A DNA stretch of 64,000 bases from Flavobacterium granuli (GTDB taxonomy: Bacteria > Bacteroidota > Bacteroidia > Flavobacteriales > Flavobacteriaceae): positions 186,001 through 250,000 of the forward strand of contig NZ_FQWO01000002.1 in NCBI RefSeq assembly GCF_900129705.1. The letters run 5' to 3'. The notes beneath the pieces were generated by a model that searched no databases, was not told the DNA's origin, and saw nothing but the letters and a program-made list of their open reading frames with translations. Below are positions 8,426 to 16,935 of this stretch, in pieces. A program made the position numbers and the translations under genes. How positions within the stretch are numbered: the stretch's first letter is position 1; the number at the start of each line of letters is the position of its first letter.

Positions 8426-9079
8426 TTATTTATACTCGGCAATTACGTCTTCAATCACGTCTTCAATCGTGGGTTGATCTGCAATAATAATGTTTTTTGT
8501 TACTTTCTCTAAGGCACTGGCAGTAGTCTCCCCGATGCAAAAACACATTTCTTTTTTAATAGTATTATCTTTTAAATAACTTTCGATACCTGACGGACTG
8601 AAAAACAAGATCGCATCTACAGGCGTTTTTATTTTTTGCGGTGTCAAAGTAGTCTGATATACTTCAATTTCGTTAAATTTCACCCCCGCTTCTTTCAGAG
8701 CTACCGGCAAAGTTTCCCGACGCAAATTGCCACTGAAAAAAGTATAACTTTCTGACGCATAGATTAAAGTGATGATTTCTGCCAAATCTGCCGCATATCC
8801 GGTATAAGCGATGACGTTAAAACCTGCCTCGGATAATAATATTTTGGTTTTTAAACCAACACAAAACACATTTTTTGATTTTAAGGCTTCAAAATCCGGA
8901 TGATCCAATACGCTAAGAACCGCATTTTGGCTGGTAAAAATCAAATTTTCATTGATTTCATTTAGTTCAAAATGACTGTGTTGGGTGGAAATAAAATCAA
9001 CTTCTGTCAAATCGAAATTGGCTTTTAAAAGTTCCTGTTTTTGGTTGTCCAAAAGTTTTTTTGTCGACAGTATGCGCAT
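8426..9079 (-). CDS. hemD: Uroporphyrinogen III synthase
   Basis: HemD cyclises hydroxymethylbilane with inversion of ring D. The family is poorly conserved, and the assignment rests on the N-terminus (MRILSTKKL), the FTSQNAV segment near residue 48, FFSGNLRRETLP, a C-terminal segment that includes FFSPSGIESYL, and the tail CIGETTASALE. The 217-residue length is typical for Bacteroidota. The gene lies 21 bp after hemC and precedes hemE, the canonical position in a heme operon. Confidence 0.9.
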   Translation of the reverse strand: MRILSTKKLLDNQKQELLKANFDLTEVDFISTQHSHFELNEINENLIFTSQNAVLSVLDHPDFEALKSKNVFCVGLKTKILLSEAGFNVIAYTGYAADLAEIITLIYASESYTFFSGNLRRETLPVALKEAGVKFNEIEVYQTTLTPQKIKTPVDAILFFSPSGIESYLKDNTIKKEMCFCIGETTASALEKVTKNIIIADQPTIEDVIEDVIAEYK

Positions 9080-9100
9080 ATTTTTATCTTTTGGGAGTTT

Positions 9101-10030
9101 TTAATTTTTCTTTTGCAGAGAGGCTTTGATTGCCTTCATCAATTCGGCGCCGCCATTTTCTAAAATTTCCTGGGCAGCATGAAAACCTAATTTCTTCCAT
9201 TCTTCGATGGCGAAAATTTTATTCACCTCCATTTTCTCTTTTCCGTCCAATGAAAACAAAGCGCCCTGAAAATGAATGCTATCTTCCTCTTCGTTATATT
9301 TTGCCAAAGCTCCAATTGGTGCGGTACAACCGCCTTCCAATGTTCTTAGAAACTGTCTTTCAATATAGGTGCAAATTTCGGTTTCAATATCATTTAATTC
9401 AGACAAGGCGTCTAAAGTAAAATTGTCGTTTTGCATCGCCACCACAACCATCGCCCCTTGCGCAGGCGCAGGAATCATCCAATCTAAATCAATAAAATCC
9501 GTTGGTTTCAGGTTGATGCGTTCCAAACCGGCTGCGGCAAAAACGGCTCCATTCCAATCACTTTCCCGCAGTTTCTGCATTCGAGTGTTTATATTTCCGC
9601 GCAAATCGACCGTTTTATGAGTTGGGTATTTGTGCAACCATTGTGCCTGACGGCGCAAACTTCCGGTAGCAATTGTTCCGTTTCCTTCCAAAAAATCAAG
9701 ATTTCCTTTATGGACTAAAACATCTACCGTATTGGCTCTTTCCAAAACTGCTGCTTGAACAATTCCTGTTGGCAAAGCCGTGGGAACATCTTTCATGGAA
9801 TGCACCGCAATATCCACCTGACCATTGATCATGGCAATATCCAGCGTTTTTGTAAAAATTCCGGTTATGCCTAATTCGTAAAGCGGTTTGTCGAGAATGA
9901 TATCACCGGTAGATTTTACGGCAACAATTTCGGTTTTATAACCTAAATCATTTAGCCTTTTCTCTACATTATGGGCTTGCCAAAGCGCGAGTTCGCTATC
10001 GCGGGTTCCTATTCGTATTATTTTATTCAT
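9101..10030 (-). CDS. hemC: Hydroxymethylbilane synthase (porphobilinogen deaminase)
   Basis: HemC joins four porphobilinogens into linear hydroxymethylbilane. In the 309 residues, the dipyrromethane cofactor is held by the Cys of LEGGCTAPIGA (about C235), and the catalytic Asp lies in HSMKDVPT (about D81). IRIGTRDSELALWQ at the N-terminus and ATGSLRRQAQ near residue 121 are classic motifs. Its ATG overlaps the last base of hemA, so the two genes are translationally coupled. Confidence 0.96.
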   Translation of the reverse strand: MNKIIRIGTRDSELALWQAHNVEKRLNDLGYKTEIVAVKSTGDIILDKPLYELGITGIFTKTLDIAMINGQVDIAVHSMKDVPTALPTGIVQAAVLERANTVDVLVHKGNLDFLEGNGTIATGSLRRQAQWLHKYPTHKTVDLRGNINTRMQKLRESDWNGAVFAAAGLERINLKPTDFIDLDWMIPAPAQGAMVVVAMQNDNFTLDALSELNDIETEICTYIERQFLRTLEGGCTAPIGALAKYNEEEDSIHFQGALFSLDGKEKMEVNKIFAIEEWKKLGFHAAQEILENGGAELMKAIKASLQKKN

Positions 10031-11286
10031 TATTTTGCAGCAGTGCCAATTTTAAAAACTTTTTCAATCCACTCAATACTTTCATCCACCATGGTATTAT
10101 CGTCTTTCAGGTGGTTAGCAAATTGTGTGGTTATTTTCTGAATGATTCTATTGCTGATGATTTCGGCTTGTTCTTCGTTGAAATCGGCAATTTTCTTACT
10201 TTGGAAATCCAATTCAGAAATTTTAATGGCATTCAGTTTTTCTTTTAGCGCATTAATGGTTGGGGCAAATTTTCTGCCTTTGGTCCAAGTAATGAACTCT
10301 TCTTTTATTTCTTCAATGATGGCTTCGGCAGCGGGAATATGAGTTTTTCTGTTTTCCAAAGTTTCATCTGTCAACTGTGACAAATAATCCATGTGAATTA
10401 ATGTAACGCCTTCCAGCTCCTCGACATCTTCATTTACGTTTTTAGGAATGGATAAATCCAAAATCAACAGCGGTTTTTTAAGATTTAAAATCGCTTTGTC
10501 TACCGTAGGATTTTGTGCGCCGGTTGCCACTACGACAACATCCGCTTTTTGTAATTCCAAATGCAATTCAGAATAATCTTTTACGATCAAATTCAGTTTT
10601 CCCGCTAACTTTTCGGCTTTATCTTTGGTTCTGTTGATTAGCGTGATATGCTCATTTTTAGTGTGTTTCACTAAATTTTCGCAGGTATTTCTTCCTATTT
10701 TACCCGTTCCGAACAACAAAATGTTTTTATTTCCAATGTCTTCGACATTCTTGATAATATATTGAACCGAAGCAAAAGAAACAGAAGTAGCACCCGAACT
10801 GATTTCGGTATCCGTTTTTATTTTTTTACTGGCCTGAATCACGGCATTGACCAATCGCTCCATGAAAGTATTGGCAAGTCCAAAAGCTTTTGATTGTATA
10901 AAACTTGTTTTTATCTGTGAAATGATTTCGAAATCTCCAAGAATTTGGCTGTCCAAACCTGTCCCTACGCGAAACATGTGTCCAATGGCTTCTTGGTTTT
11001 TATACACAAATCCTACTTTTTGGAATGCTTCAACACTACCCTGACTATTCTCACAAATCAACTTGATTAATTGAAAAGGGTGTTCTGCAAATCCGTATAT
11101 TTCAGTTCTATTACAAGTAGAAGTTAAGATCAAACTCTCGATTCCTTCGTTTTTTGCCTGCTCTAACAAACGTGTTTTAGCTGATGCGTCTAAGCTAAAT
11201 TTACCCCTTATCTCGGCATCCGCTTTTTTATAGCTTAATCCAACTGCGTAAAAATAATGAGGCTTCGATTGTTTATTATTTTCCAT
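10030..11286 (-). CDS. hemA: Glutamyl-tRNA reductase
   Basis: HemA reduces glutamyl-tRNA to glutamate-1-semialdehyde, the first committed step of the C5 heme pathway. The catalytic Cys lies in LTSTCNRTEIYG. GLDSQILGDFEIISQIK and the Rossmann segment ILLFGTGKIGRNTCENL (NADPH binding) follow, then a C-terminal dimerisation helix region. I start at the ATG at 11286 (MENNKQSK). The frame continues to a TTG at 11301, but that is only about 4 bases past the likely transcription start. hemA is the first gene of the minus-strand heme operon. The partner enzyme HemL is not in the window. Confidence 0.95.
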   Translation of the reverse strand: MENNKQSKPHYFYAVGLSYKKADAEIRGKFSLDASAKTRLLEQAKNEGIESLILTSTCNRTEIYGFAEHPFQLIKLICENSQGSVEAFQKVGFVYKNQEAIGHMFRVGTGLDSQILGDFEIISQIKTSFIQSKAFGLANTFMERLVNAVIQASKKIKTDTEISSGATSVSFASVQYIIKNVEDIGNKNILLFGTGKIGRNTCENLVKHTKNEHITLINRTKDKAEKLAGKLNLIVKDYSELHLELQKADVVVVATGAQNPTVDKAILNLKKPLLILDLSIPKNVNEDVEELEGVTLIHMDYLSQLTDETLENRKTHIPAAEAIIEEIKEEFITWTKGRKFAPTINALKEKLNAIKISELDFQSKKIADFNEEQAEIISNRIIQKITTQFANHLKDDNTMVDESIEWIEKVFKIGTAAK

Positions 11287-11311
11287 ATAAATACCTTTCA
11301 AGAAAGTGCAA

Positions 11312-11319
11312 CAAAATTA
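11312..11319 (-). promoter_or_regulatory. Candidate -7 box for the hemA operon
   Basis: TAATTTTG on the minus strand matches the Bacteroidota -7 consensus TAnnTTTG, with 25 bases between it and the hemA ATG. No TTG -33 element is visible at the right spacing. It faces the divergently transcribed AraC-family gene across a roughly 230-bp spacer. Confidence 0.45.
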
Positions 11320-11513
11320 TCACTATAGTATTTATAAAAGTAACGCTAAAAGTACTTTTTGTATCGCTGTATGTTTTTTATTTCTAATCCGCTATTTTAT
11401 CGCAAATTATGTTATTTTTGCAGTAAAATAAGGCTATCTCAAGTAACTTGTTTAGAGTGATTCTAAATAATTTCTACTGACAATTATCATGTTTTAAATT
11501 AAAAAATGTCGCT

Positions 11514-12386
11514 ATGAGTTCTCAGGAAATAATTAAAATAGAAGATGATTTTACGCTAATTCGTTTTCAAAACGACAGCGCAACACCCTTTTTTGCCCAA
11601 CGTGAAGTCAGCAGTGGCTTGATTCAATTTCATTTTGGATTAAAAGGCGGCGCTAAATTCATCTTCAATCAGGGAAATTATGCCTTGGAACTAAAAGAAG
11701 AAAAATCATTGCTATTGTACAATCCGCAAAAAGAATTGCCTTTAAATTTGGAACTTTCGCCTAATTCCTGGGTAATTTCGGTAATTATTTCGATCAAAAA
11801 ATTCCACGCCTTATTTTCAACAGAGGCTGATTACATCACTTTTTTGAGCCCGGACAATAAAGACAAAAAATACTATAATGAGGGAAATGTAAGCCCTTCG
11901 ATGGCTATTGTATTGAGTCAGCTGTTTCATTACAACCTGCATCCTTCGATAAAAAATCTATATTATAAAGGAAAGGGTTATGAATTACTGAGTTTATACT
12001 TTAACAGAACCGAAGATCCCAATGCCGAACAATGTCCGTTCCTGATCGATGAAGACAATGTAATCAAAATAAAAAAGGCCAAAGAGATCATCATTGCCAA
12101 TATGGCCGAACCACCGGGTTTACAAGAACTGTCCGATGAAATAGGCTTGAATTTAAAGAAATTAAAAATGGGTTTCAAACAAATTTATGGCGATACTGTT
12201 TATGGCTTTCTTTTTGACTACAAAATGGATTTTGCCCGGAAACTTCTCGATAGCGGCTCCTACAATGTCAATGAAGTAGGATTAAAAATAGGCTACAGCA
12301 CCGGAAGTCATTTCATCGCTGCATTTAAAAAGAAATTTGGCACCACCCCAAAAAAATACCTAATGTCTATTAATCCGAATACCTAA
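11514..12386 (+). CDS. AraC-family transcriptional regulator
   Basis: This 290-residue protein has an N-terminal ligand- or dimerisation-type region of about 170 residues and a C-terminal double helix-turn-helix. The second recognition unit reads VNEVGLKIGYSTGSHFIAAFKKKFGTTPKKYL, a very typical AraC signature. The domain layout resembles PchR-like regulators, which in other bacteria sense siderophores or iron. It stands between, and divergent from, the hemA operon and just upstream of hemH, so it may control heme synthesis. That is inference from position; no binding site is proven. Confidence 0.9.
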   Translation: MSSQEIIKIEDDFTLIRFQNDSATPFFAQREVSSGLIQFHFGLKGGAKFIFNQGNYALELKEEKSLLLYNPQKELPLNLELSPNSWVISVIISIKKFHALFSTEADYITFLSPDNKDKKYYNEGNVSPSMAIVLSQLFHYNLHPSIKNLYYKGKGYELLSLYFNRTEDPNAEQCPFLIDEDNVIKIKKAKEIIIANMAEPPGLQELSDEIGLNLKKLKMGFKQIYGDTVYGFLFDYKMDFARKLLDSGSYNVNEVGLKIGYSTGSHFIAAFKKKFGTTPKKYLMSINPNT

Positions 12387-12445
12387 GACGATTGATTTTA
12401 CGCATTAAACAATAAATAAAAAATTAGTTAATCCCAATTTATAAA

Positions 12446-12465
12446 AAAGTAAGTTTGTTTACTTT
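12446..12465. promoter_or_regulatory. Inverted repeat overlapping the hemH -7 box (candidate operator)
   Basis: AAAGTAA-GTTTGT-TTACTTT is a perfect 7-bp inverted repeat with a 6-base centre. The -7 match TAAGTTTG (12450-12457) lies inside it, so a protein bound here would compete with RNA polymerase. Twenty bases separate it from the hemH ATG. Confidence 0.45.
12450..12457 (+). promoter_or_regulatory. Candidate -7 box for hemH
   Basis: TAAGTTTG fits TAnnTTTG and ends 28 bases before the hemH ATG. No convincing TTG -33 element is seen, which would fit an activator-dependent promoter. Confidence 0.45.
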
Positions 12466-12485
12466 TATCAAAAACAAGACAAAAA

Positions 12486-13505
12486 ATGAAAGGTGTATTA
12501 TTAGTCAATTTAGGTTCTCCAGAAAGTCCAACTCCAAAAGACGTAAAGCCGTATTTAGATGAGTTTTTAATGGACAAATATGTAATTGATGTTCCATTTT
12601 TATTAAGGGCTTTATTGGTTCGCGGAATTATCCTAAGAAAAAGACCCGCCAAATCAGCCGAAGCATACGCTAAAATTTGGTGGGAAGAAGGGTCTCCTCT
12701 TGTGGTGCTTTCCAAAAGAATGTTTGAAAAAGTAAAACCGCAAGTCCAAGTTCCAATGGCTCTATCGATGCGTTATGGAAATCCTAACATCTATTCCGGT
12801 TTAAAAGAACTGGCTGACCAAGGGGTTACCGAAGTGTTACTTTTCCCATTGTACCCGCATCATGCGATGTCTTCTACGGTCACGGTTTTGGAAAAAGCCG
12901 AAGAAATCAGAAAAGAGCATTTTCCAAATATGAAATTCTCTTCGGTTCCCGCTTTTTACAATAAACCCGATTACATCAAAAACCTTTCTGATTCGATAAA
13001 AAACCATCTGCAGAACTTTGAATACGATCATTTGTTATTTTCGTATCACGGTTTACCGGAACGCCACATTCGCAAAACCGATGTCACTAAATCGCATTGC
13101 AAAATTGATGGCTCTTGTTGCAACACGCCTTCGCCGGCACATGAATTTTGTTACCGCCATCAATGCTACGAAACCACTAAACTGGTCGTGCAGCAGCTAG
13201 GCATTCCAGAAGGAAAATACAGCCAAACTTTTCAATCGCGATTAGCCGGTGACAAATGGCTAGAGCCTTATACTGATGTTGAAGTAAACAAAATGCCAGA
13301 AAAAGGAATACGAAAATTAGCGGTAGTAACCCCAGCTTTTGTGGCTGACTGTCTAGAAACTCTGGAGGAAATTGCCATGGAAGCCAATCACGAATTTAAA
13401 GCACATGGAGGAGAAGAATTTTTCGCAGTTCCTTGCTTAAACGATAGTGATGACTGGTGTAAAACGGTAAGTAACTGGATTAACGACTGGGCTTCTGCCA
13501 AATAA
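12486..13505 (+). CDS. hemH: Ferrochelatase with cysteine-rich internal segment
   Basis: Ferrochelatase inserts ferrous iron into protoporphyrin IX. The 339 residues include the N-terminal KGVLLVNLGSPESP, the metal-site His in LFSYHGLPERH (about H188) and SRLAGDKWLEPYT. Between residues 205 and 227 lie five cysteines (C205, C211, C212, C222, C227) in a short internal segment. A class of bacterial ferrochelatases is known to bind a [2Fe-2S] cluster through cysteines in such a segment, so this one probably does too. It leads a plus-strand operon with hemJ 7 bp downstream. Its start uses an A-rich leader rather than a Shine-Dalgarno sequence. Confidence 0.96.
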   Translation: MKGVLLVNLGSPESPTPKDVKPYLDEFLMDKYVIDVPFLLRALLVRGIILRKRPAKSAEAYAKIWWEEGSPLVVLSKRMFEKVKPQVQVPMALSMRYGNPNIYSGLKELADQGVTEVLLFPLYPHHAMSSTVTVLEKAEEIRKEHFPNMKFSSVPAFYNKPDYIKNLSDSIKNHLQNFEYDHLLFSYHGLPERHIRKTDVTKSHCKIDGSCCNTPSPAHEFCYRHQCYETTKLVVQQLGIPEGKYSQTFQSRLAGDKWLEPYTDVEVNKMPEKGIRKLAVVTPAFVADCLETLEEIAMEANHEFKAHGGEEFFAVPCLNDSDDWCKTVSNWINDWASAK

Positions 13506-13512
13506 AAGGCCT

Positions 13513-14067
13513 ATGGATTATTACAACTACCTCAAATCTTTACATCTTATTTTTGTAATTACCTGGTTTGCCGGTTTGTTTTATATTGTTCGCTTATTTG
13601 TTTACCAAATTGAAGCAGCACAAAAACCATCGCCAGAAAAAGAAATATTACAGACACAATACAAAATAATGAGCTACCGCTTGTGGTACATTATCACTTG
13701 GCCATCGGCAGTATTGGCGAGTATTTTTGCTTTTTGGATGCTGTTTTTCACTGACTTGGGACAATCTTGGCTACAAATGCCTTGGATGCATGTAAAACTT
13801 GGCTTCGTATTTGTGTTGTATTTGTACCATGGAAAATGCCATCAAATATTCAAACAATTGCAAAACGACCAAGTAAAATACACCACAAACTTTATGCGTT
13901 TATGGAATGAAGGTGCCACAATTATTCTTTTTGCTGTCGTCTTTTTAGTCGTTTTAAAAAATGCCTTCAACTGGATTTATGGGGTAATTGGAATATTTTT
14001 ATTTTCTGTTTTAATCATGTTAGGTTTTAAATTTTATAAAAGAATTCGAGAGAAAAACCAATCTTAA
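13513..14067 (+). CDS. hemJ: Protoporphyrinogen IX oxidase, HemJ type
   Basis: This 184-residue membrane protein has four or five hydrophobic segments and the HemJ/UPF0093 signature: a conserved His in YLKSLHLIFVITWFAG, followed by LFYIVRLFVYQIEA. Such proteins are often annotated only as CopD family. HemJ oxidises protoporphyrinogen IX to protoporphyrin IX, the step just before ferrochelatase, and probably passes electrons to the respiratory chain. The 7-bp spacing to hemH strongly supports the assignment, and neither hemG nor hemY is seen here. The conserved His is at about residue 11. Confidence 0.88.
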   Translation: MDYYNYLKSLHLIFVITWFAGLFYIVRLFVYQIEAAQKPSPEKEILQTQYKIMSYRLWYIITWPSAVLASIFAFWMLFFTDLGQSWLQMPWMHVKLGFVFVLYLYHGKCHQIFKQLQNDQVKYTTNFMRLWNEGATIILFAVVFLVVLKNAFNWIYGVIGIFLFSVLIMLGFKFYKRIREKNQS

Positions 14068-14069
14068 CT

Positions 14070-15542
14070 ATGCTAAAAGGCTTCAAAATATCGATGCTTT
14101 CGTTACGAATTCGAATTTTTCTTTCGATGATCTTATTGATAATCGTCGCTTCCATTTTGTTAGCTTCTATTTCGATCATCCAATTTAAAAACGAAGCCAA
14201 AGAATACCATCAGGAAAGACTGGAACGCAAGGAAAATGCGGTAAAAGAGCACATCAATTACATACTTTCGACCACCACTTATCCGTTGACAAGCGAAAAT
14301 TTAGATTTGATTTTCAAGGATAAGATTCACGAATTGGCACACATTCACAATATTGAGATTAACATTTATGATCTGGACGGAAAGCTGTTGAAATCCTCCA
14401 AAGAATCTTTCTCAGTAGACAAAGTTTCGCCGCCCATTCCAGAATACATCCTAAAGCTCGTTCGTTCTTCTATTGAAAAAAGATACGTAGACATCAAGAC
14501 CATAAATGGCGTTAAAAACAGGTCGTCATTTACACAAATTAAGGATGATAAATTTAAGCCCTTGGGCGTTCTTAATTTACCTTATTTAGAGGATGATGGT
14601 TTTTATGAGAAGGAACTTCATAATTTCTTAATTCGCTTGAGTCAGGTATATTCTTTTATGCTTATTGTGGCTTTTGGACTTGCTTATTTCCTTTCTTCCT
14701 ATATCACTAAATCATTAAAAACCATTTCGGATAAACTGAATGAAACCAGCTTAAACCAAAAAAACGAAAAAATTGTTCTGGAAGCCAGCAGTAAAGAAAT
14801 CAACTTGCTGATTACCGCTTACAATCGAATGGTCGATGAATTAGAAAAAAGTGCCGTAAAACTCGCTCAGGGCGAGAGAGAAGGCGCTTGGCGTGAAATG
14901 GCCAAGCAAGTGGCGCACGAAATAAAAAATCCGTTGACGCCGATGCGATTAACGGTACAGAGTTTTCAGCGAAAATTTGATCCGAATGATCCCAACATCA
15001 CTCAGAAAATGAAAGATTATTCAGAAACGCTGATTCAACAAATTGACACCATGAATGCGGTTGCCTCTGCTTTTTCAAATTTTGCTTCGATGCCTGCCCA
15101 GCAAAATGAAACACTCAACGTAGTGGAAGTGGTCGAACTAGCCTTGGATATATTTAATGAAGAACACATCAACTTTGAAAGTGAATCTCCGGTGATTGTT
15201 GCCAAAATAGACCGAACCCAACTCATTCGAATTATTACCAATCTGGTTAAAAATGCCATTCAATCCATACCGGAACAACAAGAAAAGAAAACGGTCTTCG
15301 TTTCTGTCAAAAAAGAATCCAACAATGTACTAATCACCGTGAAAGACAATGGCATAGGAATGAAGCCACAGGATATTGACCGCATATTTGAACCCAAATT
15401 TACCACTAAAAGCAGTGGAATGGGATTGGGTCTTGGTATTATAAAAAATATTATCGAAAATTATAAAGGAACGATTACCTTTGATACAGAACTTGGAAAA
15501 GGAACTCAATTCACCGTTTCGCTTCCAATAATTAACTCTTAA
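14070..15542 (+). CDS. Sensor histidine kinase, NtrY-like, orphan
   Basis: The protein has 490 residues. Two membrane segments (about 18-38 and 190-212) bracket a periplasmic sensor region of roughly 150 residues. A HAMP-like linker follows, then the phosphoacceptor helix VAHEIKNPLTPM (about H283), the N box LVKNAIQS, the G1 box VKDNGIGM and the G2 box GMGLGLGI. The HEIKNPLTP form is typical of NtrY-like kinases. It starts 2 bp after hemJ and ends 9 bp before the enoyl-CoA hydratase gene, so it is in the hemH-hemJ operon. No response regulator adjoins it. The signal is unknown. Confidence 0.92.
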   Translation: MLKGFKISMLSLRIRIFLSMILLIIVASILLASISIIQFKNEAKEYHQERLERKENAVKEHINYILSTTTYPLTSENLDLIFKDKIHELAHIHNIEINIYDLDGKLLKSSKESFSVDKVSPPIPEYILKLVRSSIEKRYVDIKTINGVKNRSSFTQIKDDKFKPLGVLNLPYLEDDGFYEKELHNFLIRLSQVYSFMLIVAFGLAYFLSSYITKSLKTISDKLNETSLNQKNEKIVLEASSKEINLLITAYNRMVDELEKSAVKLAQGEREGAWREMAKQVAHEIKNPLTPMRLTVQSFQRKFDPNDPNITQKMKDYSETLIQQIDTMNAVASAFSNFASMPAQQNETLNVVEVVELALDIFNEEHINFESESPVIVAKIDRTQLIRIITNLVKNAIQSIPEQQEKKTVFVSVKKESNNVLITVKDNGIGMKPQDIDRIFEPKFTTKSSGMGLGLGIIKNIIENYKGTITFDTELGKGTQFTVSLPIINS

Positions 15543-15551
15543 ATTAGTACC

Positions 15552-16334
15552 ATGAGCTACAAAAACATTTTAATCTCATCCGAAAATAGCATCGCAACAA
15601 TAACCATCAATCGTCCAACAAAATTGAATGCTTTGAACAAAGCTACGATCAAAGAGTTGCATGAAGCCTTTGGTGAATTGGAAAAAAACTATGAAACCAG
15701 AGTAATTATTTTGACTGGAGCTGAAGAAAAAGCATTTGTTGCCGGTGCTGACATCGCTGAATTTGCCCATTTTTCTGTAGAAGAAGGCGTACAATTGGCA
15801 GCTCAAGGTCAAGAAATTTTATTCAACTTTGTGGAGAATCTCAAAATACCAGTTATTGCAGCCATCAACGGATTTGCCCTTGGGGGCGGATTAGAATTGG
15901 CCATGGCTTGTCATTTTAGAATTGCTTCCGACAACGCCAAAATGGGGCTTCCTGAAGTATCCTTAGGAGTAATCCCAGGTTATGGTGGTACCCAACGTTT
16001 GCCGCAATTAATAGGCAAAGGACGTGCCATGGAAATGATTATGACCGCCGGAATGATCACTGCTGATGAAGCTTACAGAACCGGTTTAGTGAATCATGTA
16101 GTCCCACAAAACGAACTTTTGGATTACTGCAACGGAATTGCACAAAGAATCATGAAAAACTCGCCATTAGCCATCAGTAAGGCAATTCGAGCAATCAATG
16201 CCAACTATAAAGACGGCGAGAATGGTTTTGAAACCGAAATAAAATCATTTGGAAAATGTTTTGGAACCGAAGATTTTAAAGAAGGAACCACCGCCTTTTT
16301 AGAGAAAAGAAAAGCGATATTTACCGGCGAATAA
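15552..16334 (+). CDS. Enoyl-CoA hydratase/isomerase (crotonase family)
   Basis: This 260-residue crotonase-fold protein would hydrate trans-2-enoyl-CoA to 3-hydroxyacyl-CoA in fatty-acid or amino-acid breakdown. The oxyanion-hole segments are AFVAGADIAEF near residue 63 and NGFALGGGLELAMACH near residue 104. Two catalytic-type Glu residues are present, one in GLELAMA and one in LPEVSLGVIPGYGGTQR. The full pair of Glu residues favours a true hydratase over other crotonase activities. It is probably the last gene of the hemH operon, before a terminator hairpin. Confidence 0.93.
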   Translation: MSYKNILISSENSIATITINRPTKLNALNKATIKELHEAFGELEKNYETRVIILTGAEEKAFVAGADIAEFAHFSVEEGVQLAAQGQEILFNFVENLKIPVIAAINGFALGGGLELAMACHFRIASDNAKMGLPEVSLGVIPGYGGTQRLPQLIGKGRAMEMIMTAGMITADEAYRTGLVNHVVPQNELLDYCNGIAQRIMKNSPLAISKAIRAINANYKDGENGFETEIKSFGKCFGTEDFKEGTTAFLEKRKAIFTGE

Positions 16335-16362
16335 AAAACAATTCTATCTAACATAGAATACG

Positions 16363-16405
16363 AACCGCAAATGGTACAGACTTTAGCCTCTGAACATTTG
16401 CGGTT
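16363..16405 (+). terminator. Hairpin terminator after the enoyl-CoA hydratase gene
   Basis: AACCGCAAATG and CATTTGCGGTT form an 11-bp perfect stem around a 21-base loop, 28 bases after the stop, followed by TTGCATTT. It would end the hemH-hemJ-kinase-hydratase transcript. Confidence 0.6.
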
Positions 16406-16462
16406 TTGCATTTAGAAAACAAAGTTTTTATAGATTTTAAGGACTTTTCCACTTACAACACT

Positions 16463-16470
16463 TAATTTTG
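16463..16470 (+). promoter_or_regulatory. Candidate -7 box upstream of the 134-residue gene
   Basis: TAATTTTG matches TAnnTTTG and ends 41 bases before the ATG at 16512. No clear TTG -33 box is seen. Confidence 0.35.
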
Positions 16471-16511
16471 CTCTTTCAAATGGAGCATTTCCAACATCTA
16501 AAAACAATCCT

Positions 16512-16916
16512 ATGTCATTTCAACCTGTATTCGTTCAATTTTGGGAAAAGGTAAAAGAAAGCATCCAAAATGGTACCTATGCCAAATTAACTTTGGCGAA
16601 GACCATAGGAGATACCGAATTGAAAAACATCTATGTTCGTCCCGTTTTAAATGATGAAAAAAACGATTACAAACTTTCCTTAACAGCACGTTACAAAACC
16701 GAAGAAATTGAAAGTTTTCATACTGTAGATGAAGCTTTTATTGTTTTGGCTCCTTATATGAATAATCCGTTTTTGACGGCACTTTTATTCACAACCGAAA
16801 ACGACATCACCTTTAAACTCAATAAAAAAAGAGTGGGAACCATAATCGAACAAGCGCCTACTTTTAAAAATGCTTCGGATGTGATTATCGAAATGAAAGA
16901 AAAAGGGATTATTTAA
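16512..16916 (+). CDS. Small cytoplasmic protein of unknown function
   Basis: I do not recognise this 134-residue protein. It has no signal peptide or membrane segment. The N-terminal half reads like a mixed alpha/beta fold (QPVFVQFWEKVKESIQ, then TLAKTIGDTELKNIYVRPV). The C-terminus includes KRVGTIIEQAPTF and ends in an EMKEKGII helix. Its own promoter candidate and the terminator upstream suggest a single-gene unit. It is convergent with the HD-domain gene, only 19 bp apart. Confidence 0.75.
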   Translation: MSFQPVFVQFWEKVKESIQNGTYAKLTLAKTIGDTELKNIYVRPVLNDEKNDYKLSLTARYKTEEIESFHTVDEAFIVLAPYMNNPFLTALLFTTENDITFKLNKKRVGTIIEQAPTFKNASDVIIEMKEKGII

Positions 16917-16935
16917 ACAATAATTCCCAAGATCC

